Of a DNA stretch of 64,000 nucleotides, positions 9,448-17,431 are shown one piece after another. The notes beneath the pieces are model-generated. The model had not been told where the DNA came from, ran no database searches, and worked only from the letters and a program-made list of their open reading frames with translations. The translations under genes and the position numbers were made by a program. The DNA comes from Desulfolinea sp964487745 (GTDB lineage Bacteria; Chloroflexota; Anaerolineae; Anaerolineales; Villigracilaceae): contig CAZASG010000019.1 of assembly GCA_964487745.1 (NCBI GenBank), positions 1 to 64,000 on the forward strand, written 5' to 3'. Every line of letters starts with the position of its first letter. Positions within the stretch are counted from its first letter, which is position 1.

Positions 9448-12015
9448 CTATTCTTTATCCTTTAAAAACGCCTTCTGCCACTCGAAGAGTCGATTGAGCG
9501 CTTCGATGGGGGAGAGCGAATTGACGTCCAATTTTCCTAATTCTTCTAATAGCGGATTCGTTTCGGGGAAAAGCGCAACTTGCGCAGCAGCTTGTGGATC
9601 GATTTTCACCGCAGAACCAGATGACTTCTCTAGTTGTGCCATAATTTCGTTTGCACGCGCCACGACCGATTGTGGTAATCCTGCCAATTGCGCGACGTGG
9701 ATGCCGTAGGATTTGTCCGCACCGCCTGCGATGATCTTATGCAGAAAGACAACCTGCCCACCCGCTTCGCTGACGGCGACGTTGTAATTGCGCACGCCAG
9801 GGAGTAGGTAGGAGAGTTGGGTCAGTTCGTGGTAGTGGGTGGCGAAAAGCGTTTTTGCGCGCAAATCAGGGTGGTTGTGGATGTGCTCAACCATCGCCCA
9901 GGCAATCGAGACGCCGTCGTAGGTGCTGGTGCCGCGCCCGACTTCGTCCAGCACGAGCAGGGAGCGGGGGGTGGCGTGGTGCAGGATATTTGCGACTTCG
10001 ACCATCTCGACCATGAAGGTGGACTGCCCCGCGTGGATCTCGTCCTGTGCACCAATTCTGGTGAAAATGCGGTCGGTGAGTCCAATTGTGGCGGATTTTG
10101 CAGGCACATAAGAGCCGATCTGTGCCATGAGTACGATCAGCGCAGCTTGACGCAGATAAGTACTCTTACCTGACATATTCGGTCCGGTAATAACACGTAC
10201 AACTTCGCCGTTTTCAAAGGTGATGTCATTGGGGACGAAGCGTTCACTGCGCCGCGCTTCTTCGACAACGGGATGCCGTCCTTCGCGGATGTCGAGTGTC
10301 GCGTCATCCGTAACGATGGGTCTGGTGTAGCCTCCCAAAGCAGCGGATTCGGCGAGAGCGGCTGCTCCGTCTAACTCAGCGAGGGCGCGTGCGGATTGCA
10401 GGAGACGAGATGCTGACGCCGAGAGTTGTGTGCAAACATCCTTGAAGATGCGCACTTCGATCTCACGGATCTGTTCTTCGGCGTTGAGTACGAGTGTCTC
10501 GTACTCTTTCATTTCGGGGGTGATATAACGCTCGGCATTCACCAGCGTCTGTTTGCGGATATATTCTTCGGGTGCGGAGGGGGCGTTGGCTTTGGTCAGC
10601 TCGATATAGTAGCCAAAGACTTTGTTATAGCCAACTTTTAGGGTTTTGATGCCCGTCCGTTCGCGCTCGATGGATTCTAGATTGGCGATCCAGTCGCGGG
10701 CGTGGGCAGATGCGTCCATAACGCGGTCGAGCTCTTCGGCGTATCCAGCACGGATAATGCCCGTGTTCTGCAACGTCGCTGGGGGCGAGTCGGAAACGGA
10801 ACGATGTAGAAGGGCCAGCTCCTGTTCACATGGCGAGAGCAAGCCTAAGGTACGGGAAAGGCTCGGCGCAACATCGCTGAAGAGGGCTTTTATGCTGGGG
10901 ATGTATCCCAAAGTTTCTCGCAAGGCTACCAGATCTCTGGGCTGCGCATATCCCGACATAATTCGATTTGTGAGGCGTTCGAGATCGGCGAGGGGCTTGA
11001 GGGCTTGACGGAGTTCGGCGCGCGCCATGCCATCGTCGAAAAAGTAGCTGACGCCATCGAGACGTTGATTAATTTGGTCGATATCGAGCAGGGGCTGGCT
11101 GACCCACTGACGCATGAGACGGCGCCCCATCGGCGAAACGGATTTATCGAGCACGCTGAAGAGAGAGCCGTCTGTTTTGCCGTGCAGAGTCTCGGTGAGT
11201 TCGAGATTGCGGCGCGTGGCGGCATCGAGGGTCATGAATTCGCTCAGGCTGTAGACGCGCAAATTGCTGAGCAGCTTGAGGGCGTTTGGCTCGGTCTCGC
11301 AGATATATTGCAGAATTGCGCCAGCCGCGCGCGTGGCGAGATGGCGATGTTTCAGCCCAAAACCGTCGAGCGTGCCCGCGCCAAAATGGGTGCGGAGAGT
11401 CTCAGCGCAGCGTCCGCTTTCAAAGCGCCAGGCAGCCCAGGGGGTGAGGTGACTGGTGATTTCGCCGTTCATTTCGAGATCGTCGGGATGGACGACTTCG
11501 GCGGCGTGCAGGCGCGTCAGCTCGGCGCGGACGGGGGTCATATTTTCGGCGTCTATTTCAGTGACGGCGAATTCCCCTGTGGTGATGTCGGCGTAGGCAA
11601 TGCCCGCTTTGCCATCGTGGACGACGAGAGACGCAAGATAGTTATTGGCATGGCTCTGAAGCAGCCCCGGCTCGACGACGGTGCCCGGCGTGACAACGCG
11701 GACGACCTTGCGCGGGAAAAGTCCCTTGGCGGGTTTTTCGCCGATCTGTTCGCATATCGCGACGTGGTAGCCCTTCTCAACAAGGCGCGAGAGATAATTT
11801 TCGACTGCGTGGTAGGGGATGCCTGCCAGAGGCGTTTTCTCTCCGTTGCCGATACCGCGCGAGGTGAGGACGATATCCAGTTCGCGGGCGGTGATGACGG
11901 CGTCTTCGCCGAAGGTTTCGTAGAAGTCGCCAAGACGGAAGAAGAGGATCGCGTTGGGGTATTGGGCTTTGATGTCGAGGTATTGCTGTCGGGCGGGGGT
12001 GTTCTTTTTTGCCAT
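9448..12015 (-). CDS. mutS: DNA mismatch repair protein MutS
   Basis: An 855-residue MutS, the normal length. The N-terminal mismatch-recognition domain has the intercalating Phe-x-Glu (FYE, about residues 31-33) in GDFYETFGED. Connector, lever and clamp domains follow. The ABC-type ATPase has Walker A GPNMSGKST (611-619), Walker B LDEVGRGTST (about 689-698) and THYHELT. It binds mismatches and recruits MutL. The ATG at 12015 begins MAKKNTPARQQYLD; upstream in-frame codons extend into the intergenic repeat and are not expected. There is no Shine-Dalgarno, but TAAAAT ends 7 bases before ATG, suggesting a leaderless transcript. It converges with the locus-1 phosphatase-fold gene. Confidence 0.97.
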   Translation of the reverse strand: MAKKNTPARQQYLDIKAQYPNAILFFRLGDFYETFGEDAVITARELDIVLTSRGIGNGEKTPLAGIPYHAVENYLSRLVEKGYHVAICEQIGEKPAKGLFPRKVVRVVTPGTVVEPGLLQSHANNYLASLVVHDGKAGIAYADITTGEFAVTEIDAENMTPVRAELTRLHAAEVVHPDDLEMNGEITSHLTPWAAWRFESGRCAETLRTHFGAGTLDGFGLKHRHLATRAAGAILQYICETEPNALKLLSNLRVYSLSEFMTLDAATRRNLELTETLHGKTDGSLFSVLDKSVSPMGRRLMRQWVSQPLLDIDQINQRLDGVSYFFDDGMARAELRQALKPLADLERLTNRIMSGYAQPRDLVALRETLGYIPSIKALFSDVAPSLSRTLGLLSPCEQELALLHRSVSDSPPATLQNTGIIRAGYAEELDRVMDASAHARDWIANLESIERERTGIKTLKVGYNKVFGYYIELTKANAPSAPEEYIRKQTLVNAERYITPEMKEYETLVLNAEEQIREIEVRIFKDVCTQLSASASRLLQSARALAELDGAAALAESAALGGYTRPIVTDDATLDIREGRHPVVEEARRSERFVPNDITFENGEVVRVITGPNMSGKSTYLRQAALIVLMAQIGSYVPAKSATIGLTDRIFTRIGAQDEIHAGQSTFMVEMVEVANILHHATPRSLLVLDEVGRGTSTYDGVSIAWAMVEHIHNHPDLRAKTLFATHYHELTQLSYLLPGVRNYNVAVSEAGGQVVFLHKIIAGGADKSYGIHVAQLAGLPQSVVARANEIMAQLEKSSGSAVKIDPQAAAQVALFPETNPLLEELGKLDVNSLSPIEALNRLFEWQKAFLKDKE

Positions 12016-12022
12016 AGGGTTG

Positions 12023-12028
12023 ATTTTA
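12023..12028 (-). promoter_or_regulatory. Candidate -10 box of a leaderless mutS transcript
   Basis: On the minus strand TAAAAT is followed by 7 bases and then the mutS ATG. With usual -10-to-start spacing the transcript would begin at or next to the start codon. No ribosome-binding sequence is visible and no good -35 was found. Confidence 0.35.
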
Positions 12029-12144
12029 ACACGAAGGGCACGAAGAATCACGAAGTTTTAATCACGAATATCGCAAATGAACGAATTGCGCAAATATTTT
12101 TAAGCTTTTATTCGCGGCATTTTTAAATTCGTAGCATTCGTGTT
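12028..12144. repeat. MITE-like inverted repeat with CACGAA motifs
   Basis: AACACGAA at 12028-12035 is matched by TTCGTGTT at 12137-12144 in inverted orientation. Further CACGAA or ATTCG copies lie just inside (CACGAAG, TCACGAAT, ATTCGTAG, TATTCGCG). The ~117-bp element fills most of the mutS-gpmI spacer. Its ends look like the terminal repeats of a small non-autonomous mobile element, but no target duplication is obvious. It could supply promoter sequence to either flanking gene. Confidence 0.5.
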
Positions 12145-12198
12145 GAAGCTTTTCTTTGAAAATATTGACTAATTCATGTCCCACGAATTGCCTTTTCC

Positions 12199-12207
12199 TG
12201 CTAAAAT
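12199..12207 (+). promoter_or_regulatory. Candidate extended -10 promoter of gpmI
   Basis: TGCTAAAAT fits an extended -10 element. A transcript would start near 12214, leaving a leader of about 23 bases that contains the AAAGGAG ribosome-binding site at 12224-12230. The -35 position is poor, as is usual for extended -10 promoters. Confidence 0.35.
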
Positions 12208-12236
12208 CACGGGCGCTATTATCAAAGGAGTTTATT

Positions 12237-13757
12237 ATGAAAAAGCCTGTAGTTTTAATGATCCTGGATGGATGGGGCATCCGTTTCACATACGAGGGGA
12301 ATGCCGTCGTTCAAGGCAATACCCCGAATTATGACCGCTACCTGAAAGAATATGAAAGCTCAATTCTCGACGCATCGGGCGAAGCCGTTGGCTTGCAAGA
12401 TGGGCAGATGGGCAACTCGGAAGTCGGTCATCTCAACATCGGCGCAGGTCGCATTGTGCGCCAGAGCATTTCGCGCATTAATCACGCTATCGAAACCAAA
12501 GCCCTCGAGCAGATGCCCCTGCTCGTCTCCGCGCTTGAAAAAGTCAAAGAGAACGGCAAAACTCTGCATATCGCTGGCCTGCTTGGCCCAGGCGGCGTGC
12601 ACAGCCACGTCAATCACCTGCTCGCCCTCATCGACATCTGCGCCGCGCACGGTGTTGTTCCCGCGCTGCATCTCATCACCGACGGGCGCGATACGCCCCC
12701 GCGCAGCGCTATCGGCTTCTACGAAGTTGTCGATGAGCAGATCAAAGCCGGTAAAGCCAAGGTTGCTTCTGCAGGTGGACGCTACTACTACATGGATCGA
12801 GACCATCGCTGGGAACGCACCGCCAAAGGCTACGAAGCGATGACGGGAAAAGGCGGAGACGAACGTGCAACCTTCCTGGATGCCGTACAAGCGGCTTATG
12901 ATGCCGGTGAGAACGATGAGTTCATTACCCCCGCGATTATCGACCCATCGTTAACTGTGCAGGATGGCGACACCCTGCTCTTCTTCAATTTCCGCGCCGA
13001 CCGTATGCGCCAGATCGTTAAAACCTTTGCCGACTACGAGATTGACGACTTCCCGCACGAGCGTGATCTAAAAGACCTCACCATTCTGACGATGATGCAG
13101 TACGAGAGCGACCTCGATGTTGACGTCCTCTTCCCGCCGCAGAATGTCGTCAATCCGCTCGGGCAGGTACTTAGTACTGCAGGGATGAAGCAATTCCATA
13201 TCGCTGAAACCGAGAAATATGCCCACGTGACCTACTTCTTCAACGGCGGTGCGGAAATGCAGTTTGAAGGCGAAGATCGTGCTATGATCCCCTCACCGAA
13301 GGTTGAAACCTACGATCTCAAACCCGAGATGTCCGCCCGCGAAGTCACCGATGAAACCATCGCTCGCATCAAAACAGGCGAATACGACTTCATCCTGATC
13401 AACTTTGCCAACCCCGATATGGTCGGTCATTCCGGTATCCTTGAAGCCGCCATCAAGGCCGTGGAAACGGTAGATACCTGCGCTGGTGATATCGTCGATG
13501 CTGTTCAGGAAATGGGCGGCGTTGTGCTTATGACCGCTGACCACGGCAACTCCGAGCTTATGTCCGACTTTGTGACGGGGCAGCCGCATACTTATCACAC
13601 CACCAGCCCCGTGCCCTTCATCTTCATCCGTGAAGGTGAGATGATCGTCCGTCCACGCGGTATTTTGGCGGATATCGCTCCCACTGTGCTCGACTTGCTA
13701 GGCGTACCCTTGCCCAAAGAGTTTGAGCGAGAAAGTTTGATTTTGTCTCGAAAGTAG
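12237..13757 (+). CDS. gpmI: 2,3-bisphosphoglycerate-independent phosphoglycerate mutase
   Basis: A 506-residue GpmI, typical in length, which interconverts 3- and 2-phosphoglycerate in glycolysis using two Mn ions and a phosphoserine intermediate. The N-terminal VLMILDGWG supplies metal ligands. The nucleophile Ser61 is in GNSEVGHLNIGAGR. LITDGRDTPP and RYYYMDRDHRWERT shape the substrate pocket, and the C-terminal TADHGN and HTYHTTSPVPF complete the metal sites. Start: ATG 12237 with AAAGGAG seven bases upstream; an earlier in-frame codon lies in the promoter region. A strong hairpin terminator follows the stop. Confidence 0.97.
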   Translation: MKKPVVLMILDGWGIRFTYEGNAVVQGNTPNYDRYLKEYESSILDASGEAVGLQDGQMGNSEVGHLNIGAGRIVRQSISRINHAIETKALEQMPLLVSALEKVKENGKTLHIAGLLGPGGVHSHVNHLLALIDICAAHGVVPALHLITDGRDTPPRSAIGFYEVVDEQIKAGKAKVASAGGRYYYMDRDHRWERTAKGYEAMTGKGGDERATFLDAVQAAYDAGENDEFITPAIIDPSLTVQDGDTLLFFNFRADRMRQIVKTFADYEIDDFPHERDLKDLTILTMMQYESDLDVDVLFPPQNVVNPLGQVLSTAGMKQFHIAETEKYAHVTYFFNGGAEMQFEGEDRAMIPSPKVETYDLKPEMSAREVTDETIARIKTGEYDFILINFANPDMVGHSGILEAAIKAVETVDTCAGDIVDAVQEMGGVVLMTADHGNSELMSDFVTGQPHTYHTTSPVPFIFIREGEMIVRPRGILADIAPTVLDLLGVPLPKEFERESLILSRK

Positions 13758-13765
13758 AAAAACGA

Positions 13766-13796
13766 ACAGCCCACCGAATTTCGGTGGGCTGTTTTG
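13766..13796. terminator. Rho-independent terminator after gpmI
   Basis: ACAGCCCACCGA (13766-13777) pairs perfectly with TCGGTGGGCTGT (13781-13792) around a three-base loop and is followed by TTTT. It serves gpmI and, less strongly, the convergent TIR gene. Confidence 0.9.
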
Positions 13797-13817
13797 TCTT
13801 AGTGCATCTCTGGATAT

Positions 13818-15155
13818 TTAGGGCAAGTCAACACAATTCCCGCTATCAAATTGAATGCTGTGATTGCTATTCGCAACCAATGCACACATCTGTGTTGCAG
13901 ATGCAGGGCGGTTAGCAACGCCGTATTGGGCGAAGGGGCTTGGTCCACCATAAATTTTCCATGGCCCAGAGCCTGGGCTGCCTGCTTGATCCTGTGCGAC
14001 TGTATCAAAAAAGAAATGAATGTGCATTCCCGGTAATGCCTCTGTATAACCAAAGGTCTCGTATTCAACGACATAGTTGTTGCTGCTATCAATTGTGATC
14101 TCAATGATGCGTACAAAAGGCGTTACCGGCGGAGCAAAGGTTGGTGTTGCTGTCGGTGGTGCTGGCGTTGGAGTATCAAGAACAAGGGTTTCTGTCGGTT
14201 CACGTTTTTGGGTAGGGGCTTCTGTTAGGGGTGCTTCTGTCTTTGTGGGCGAGGGCGTTGCAGGTGTGTTCCAGTCGATGCCTAATACAAGCACAAAGAT
14301 CACAGCGCAGAAGATGACCACGATGCCGATCCCGCCAAAAATGACCTTGGGATTTTTTAGCATGGGAGGTTTTGGCTTTAAAGAGTTTGCTGCTGGCTCT
14401 TTAGCGGAAGGAGCTACTGACTCTTTGGCTTTCTGTTTTTTTTCTGATGCGAGCCGTGCGGCTTCTTTTCGGTCTGCTTCCGCTTTCTCGGCAGCGATTC
14501 GTGCAGTCTCTTTACGTTCGGCTTCAGCCTTTTCTGCTGCAACCTTTGCTGCCCCTTTGCGCTCTGCTTCAAGTCGCTCTTTCTCTGCTTTTTCCGACGC
14601 GATCCGTGCAGCTTCTTTACGTTCAGCTTCTTCCTTTTCTGCCGCAATTCTTGCGGCATCTCTGCTTTCCGCTTCGAGTTTTTCTTTCGCTACTTGTTCG
14701 TCTCTTTTCTGTTTGTTTTCGGTTATCGCTGATCTTGAAGTTTGAATTGTTGGCGTATCGACAAGATTCTGAAGAAGTTGCTTTGCGCCTTCAACACCCT
14801 CTTCATAGCTTTTTGATGTGAAATCAACATATTGAAATCTCCGTAAACGGAGCGGTATCTTGGCGTTTTCCAGCAAAATAGGCAATATTCGCTTGTTGTG
14901 GTCAATAGCGTAGCCTATCTCATCTTTGACATTTTCAGATGAGATCGAAGCCGGGGTCAGGATGACCATGAATATCTTGCATTCGTCGAGAGCATCTTCC
15001 AGAGCATCGTCCCAGCGTGCACCCGCGGGAATGTCCAGTTGATCTAACCAGATGTTAAATCCCGCTATTTTTAGCTCTTTGGCAAGCTTTAATGCAAAGT
15101 CTTTGTTCACCCTGGAGTAGCTTATAAAGGTGAGACGCTGTTTTTCTGGGGGCAT
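13818..15155 (-). CDS. TIR-domain / coiled-coil / transmembrane protein
   Basis: A 445-residue protein with an unusual order. A TIR domain (about 8-135) begins LTFISYSRVNKDFA, with GFNIWLDQLDIPAG and a glutamate in VKDEIGYAI (about residue 79) where catalytic TIRs have theirs. An Ala/Glu/Lys/Arg coiled coil (about 150-245) is built of repeats of 15 residues such as ERKETARIAAEKAEA. One membrane helix follows (270-293), then a Pro/Thr-rich linker, then an outer domain of ~95 residues. The TIR side should be cytoplasmic. TIR domains may cleave NAD or only assemble; the outer domain could sense a signal. Start: ATG 15155 with AAGGAGGA upstream. No partner gene is adjacent. Confidence 0.85.
   Translation of the reverse strand: MPPEKQRLTFISYSRVNKDFALKLAKELKIAGFNIWLDQLDIPAGARWDDALEDALDECKIFMVILTPASISSENVKDEIGYAIDHNKRILPILLENAKIPLRLRRFQYVDFTSKSYEEGVEGAKQLLQNLVDTPTIQTSRSAITENKQKRDEQVAKEKLEAESRDAARIAAEKEEAERKEAARIASEKAEKERLEAERKGAAKVAAEKAEAERKETARIAAEKAEADRKEAARLASEKKQKAKESVAPSAKEPAANSLKPKPPMLKNPKVIFGGIGIVVIFCAVIFVLVLGIDWNTPATPSPTKTEAPLTEAPTQKREPTETLVLDTPTPAPPTATPTFAPPVTPFVRIIEITIDSSNNYVVEYETFGYTEALPGMHIHFFFDTVAQDQAGSPGSGPWKIYGGPSPFAQYGVANRPASATQMCALVANSNHSIQFDSGNCVDLP
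14430..14669 (-). repeat. Intragenic pentadecad coiled-coil repeats
   Basis: Within the TIR gene, five units of 15 residues (one carrying a 5-residue insert) have the pattern (E/D)RK-x-A-A-R-I-A-A-E-K-x-E-A, i.e. a ~45-base period. A 15-residue period gives 3.75 residues per turn, which predicts a coiled coil with little supercoil rather than a classical heptad one. The units are similar but not identical, so this is an old in-gene duplication. Confidence 0.7.
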
Positions 15156-15331
15156 TACAATCCTCCTTAAGGACACACAATAGGACAATGCATATCTGTA
15201 TTGGCAAAATAAGTTTGGCTATTATACCCTTGATTGCATGAACTGGCGGTTATATTTAGTTTTTTCGAAATGTATTTTCCCCCATCTTTCGTTATGCTTT
15301 CAAAAAGAGTAAATTCTGATGTTCGGCGAAC

Positions 15332-15823
15332 TTATTTCTCCTGAAGAGCGATTATTATTTCTTCTGGCTTTTGGGTTGAAAAAGATACATCCCGTACCCA
15401 GCCTTGTTTTTCCTTCAAGTGGATGACGACCCTGTCATATTCGAGAAAATTATATGATACGCGGTAACGACCGCGCACCATCATAAAATGGATGCCAGCC
15501 CCACCGTATTTCATGAGAGGAGGGAGATTATTGTCAAGTTCACAAGAAGAAATATTCTCAAAGGGGATTGTCCACGAAAAGATGCCGAATTGAAGTTTAA
15601 GTTTTTCTGGGAAAACGCGAACAATTAATGTCTTGTAGTTGATAACATAAAAAACGAAGATGAGAAATAGCGCAGCAAATGTGATTGCTAACCCGTCCGT
15701 TCCACGAGAACTTACACGCCATAGGGTGAGCGCAAGAAAGGCTAATACCAGAGCAATAAAAAGATAAGCTGTTTTCTGTGAAGAAAGTTTTTCCTCATAA
15801 ATGGGAGAATTCTTTGTATTCAT
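15332..15823 (-). CDS. Small membrane protein with PH-like domain
   Basis: 163 residues. A short cytoplasmic N-terminus is followed by two closely spaced hydrophobic helices (about 18-36 and 44-62) and a ~95-residue soluble part. That part has the alternating beta pattern of bacterial PH domains: LIVRVFPEKLKLQFG, then WTIPFENISSCEL. Many short two-helix/PH proteins exist without a known role; membrane or lipid association is likely. Start: ATG with AGGAG upstream. It stands alone between the TIR gene and a divergent acyltransferase pair. Function unknown. Confidence 0.6.
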   Translation of the reverse strand: MNTKNSPIYEEKLSSQKTAYLFIALVLAFLALTLWRVSSRGTDGLAITFAALFLIFVFYVINYKTLIVRVFPEKLKLQFGIFSWTIPFENISSCELDNNLPPLMKYGGAGIHFMMVRGRYRVSYNFLEYDRVVIHLKEKQGWVRDVSFSTQKPEEIIIALQEK

Positions 15824-15914
15824 TGTTCGTCTCCTGGTGGTTGATAAAACTGTAAAGTCATAAAACCATCTTTATGATACACTTTTTCGACCCCTGAATT
15901 GAAAGGAAATATTC

Positions 15915-16514
15915 ATGAAGCTTTTTAGCATTGCCTTCTACTATATTTGGCAGCGAATTGCAAAACACATACTCAATCTCTTTGGTTGGAATTTGGTTGC
16001 AGAGTTGCCCCCTGTGCAAAAATATCTCATGATCGGTGCTCACCACACCTCCAATTGGGATTTACCCATTGCTTTGTTAATGATGGCTGCTTTAGGACTT
16101 CGATTGCGCTGGATCGGTAAAGATTCGCTTTTTAAAGGTCCTCAGGGTCAAATTATGCGTTGGCTTGGTGGCATCCCTGTTGAACGGGGCGCGAAGAAGA
16201 ATTTCGTTGGTCAGATCACTGACCTCTACAATCAGCGCAAAGAGATGGTCATCACGATTGCACCAGAAGGAACTCGGAGCGCTGTCGATCACTGGAAGAC
16301 CGGTTTTTATCATATTGCTTCCGGTGCAAATATCCCGGTGGCGATGGCTTTTTTAGATTACTCTCGAAAGACTTGCGGAGTAGGCGGTTATTTCTATCCC
16401 AGCGGAGATATGGAAGCTGATTTGGATATTCTAAAAAGGTTTTACGGTACAAAGATCGGTAAATATCCATCCCAGCATGGTGAAATCCGCTTCTTGCCGA
16501 AGATAAAGGAATAA
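15915..16514 (+). CDS. PlsC-like glycerophospholipid acyltransferase, copy 1
   Basis: 199 residues of the 1-acylglycerol-3-phosphate acyltransferase fold. HHTSNWD carries the catalytic HX4D motif, LRWIGKDSLF the second block, GGIPVERGA the third and IAPEGTRS the glycerophosphate-binding EGTR motif. There is no clear transmembrane helix beyond the amphipathic N-terminus, so it is probably peripheral. It would acylate lysophospholipid or a related glycolipid. Start: ATG after AAGGAAA. It is followed 12 bases later by a close paralog. Confidence 0.85.
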   Translation: MKLFSIAFYYIWQRIAKHILNLFGWNLVAELPPVQKYLMIGAHHTSNWDLPIALLMMAALGLRLRWIGKDSLFKGPQGQIMRWLGGIPVERGAKKNFVGQITDLYNQRKEMVITIAPEGTRSAVDHWKTGFYHIASGANIPVAMAFLDYSRKTCGVGGYFYPSGDMEADLDILKRFYGTKIGKYPSQHGEIRFLPKIKE

Positions 16515-16526
16515 GAAAGGCATCCA

Positions 16527-17126
16527 ATGCAAGAAAAATATCGTAGACCCTGGTGGCAAAACGCCTCTCGCTGGATCCTAAAAATAAGCGGCTGGAAGCT
16601 GGTTGAAAAAATACCTGAAGAGTCCAAATACATTCTGGTTGGTGCCCACCACACTTCCAATTGGGATTGGGTAGTTGGATTTTTCATGATGGCGAGCTTG
16701 GGGCTAAAGCCTCGCTGGATCGGTAAGGATGCTCTTTTTCGCGGTATTGCTGGTCCCATCATGCGTTGGTTGGGAGGTATTTCAGTTGTTCGTGGCGCGA
16801 AAGACAATTTTGTTGGACAAATTGTTTCCGTCTACAATAGCAGTAAGAACCTGGTGATCGCCATAGCCCCTGAGGGGACGCGCAAATACGTCGATCATTG
16901 GAAAACGGGTTTTTATCACATAGCCAAAGGTGCCCAAGTTTCTATTGCAATGGCATTTCTTGATTACTCAAAGAAGATTTGTGGCATTGGTGGGCACTTC
17001 CTTCCCTCTGAAAGTATTAAAGCAGATATGAAAAAACTGCGTGAATTTTATGATGACGTTGCAGGGAAATTTCCCGAAAATCAAGGTCTTGTACGCATCG
17101 TGGTTTCCCCTCCGCCTTCCAGTTAG
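16527..17126 (+). CDS. PlsC-like glycerophospholipid acyltransferase, copy 2
   Basis: Also 199 residues and alignable end to end with the preceding gene: AHHTSNWDW, PRWIGKDALFRG, GGISVVRGAKDNF and IAPEGTRK occupy the same positions. The HX4D and EGTR residues are intact, so both copies should be active. The pair arose by tandem duplication. Retention of both suggests different acyl chains or acceptors, but nothing in the sequence says which. The two form one operon ending at the 17131 hairpin. Confidence 0.85.
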   Translation: MQEKYRRPWWQNASRWILKISGWKLVEKIPEESKYILVGAHHTSNWDWVVGFFMMASLGLKPRWIGKDALFRGIAGPIMRWLGGISVVRGAKDNFVGQIVSVYNSSKNLVIAIAPEGTRKYVDHWKTGFYHIAKGAQVSIAMAFLDYSKKICGIGGHFLPSESIKADMKKLREFYDDVAGKFPENQGLVRIVVSPPPSS

Positions 17127-17130
17127 GAAG

Positions 17131-17168
17131 AAAAAAGAAAGCCCAGCAAGTGCTGGGCTTTCTTTTTT
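17131..17168. terminator. Bidirectional rho-independent terminator
   Basis: An 18-bp perfect stem (17131-17148 with 17151-17168) whose core is GCCCAGCA/TGCTGGGC. It is flanked by A-rich and T-rich arms on both sides, so it can end transcription of the acyltransferase operon from the left and the glutaredoxin operon from the right. Confidence 0.92.
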
Positions 17169-17170
17169 CT

Positions 17171-17431
17171 TTAGCTTAGTTTTGCGCGTAACTCATCTGT
17201 GGATGGTTCAACCAGCGTATCGCCATCGGGGAAAATGATCGTTGGCACAACACGGGCGCCGTTATTTACTTCAATAACAAAAGCCTTGCCTTTTTCATCA
17301 TTATCAACATCTACTTCAATATAGGAAATATTATTTTTGTCGAGAAACTTTTTTGCACGCCGACAATCTGAGCACCAGGAGGTGCTATACATAACAATTG
17401 TAGTAGGTTTTTTTGTATATAAATCAGACAT
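17171..17431 (-). CDS. Glutaredoxin/mycoredoxin-like protein
   Basis: An 86-residue thioredoxin-fold protein with the redox motif WCSDC near residue 20 (CxxC), a VVPTIIF cis-proline segment and a glutaredoxin-type C-terminus with PSTDELRAKL. It should reduce disulfides; the reductant (glutathione, mycothiol or another thiol) cannot be told, and CSDC is not the classic CPYC of glutaredoxin. Start at ATG 17431, preceded by GGAGAGG; an upstream ATG at 17443 lacks a ribosome site. It overlaps the end of nnrE by 8 bases and is its downstream operon partner. Confidence 0.8.
   Translation of the reverse strand: MSDLYTKKPTTIVMYSTSWCSDCRRAKKFLDKNNISYIEVDVDNDEKGKAFVIEVNNGARVVPTIIFPDGDTLVEPSTDELRAKLS

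Noticed and set aside
11005..11040. A frameshift in mutS, suspected because other frames are long there
   Set aside because: The mutS frame reads without a break from 12015 to 9448 with conserved motifs throughout.
11005..12126. A 373-codon open frame on the plus strand across mutS
   Set aside because: It is antisense to mutS, whose protein has all family motifs; the antisense translation shows no family and reflects GC-rich codon bias.
14077..14745. A 222-codon plus-strand frame opposite the TIR gene
   Set aside because: Its Ala/Ser/Arg repeats are the reverse image of the coiled-coil repeats; there is no start signal.
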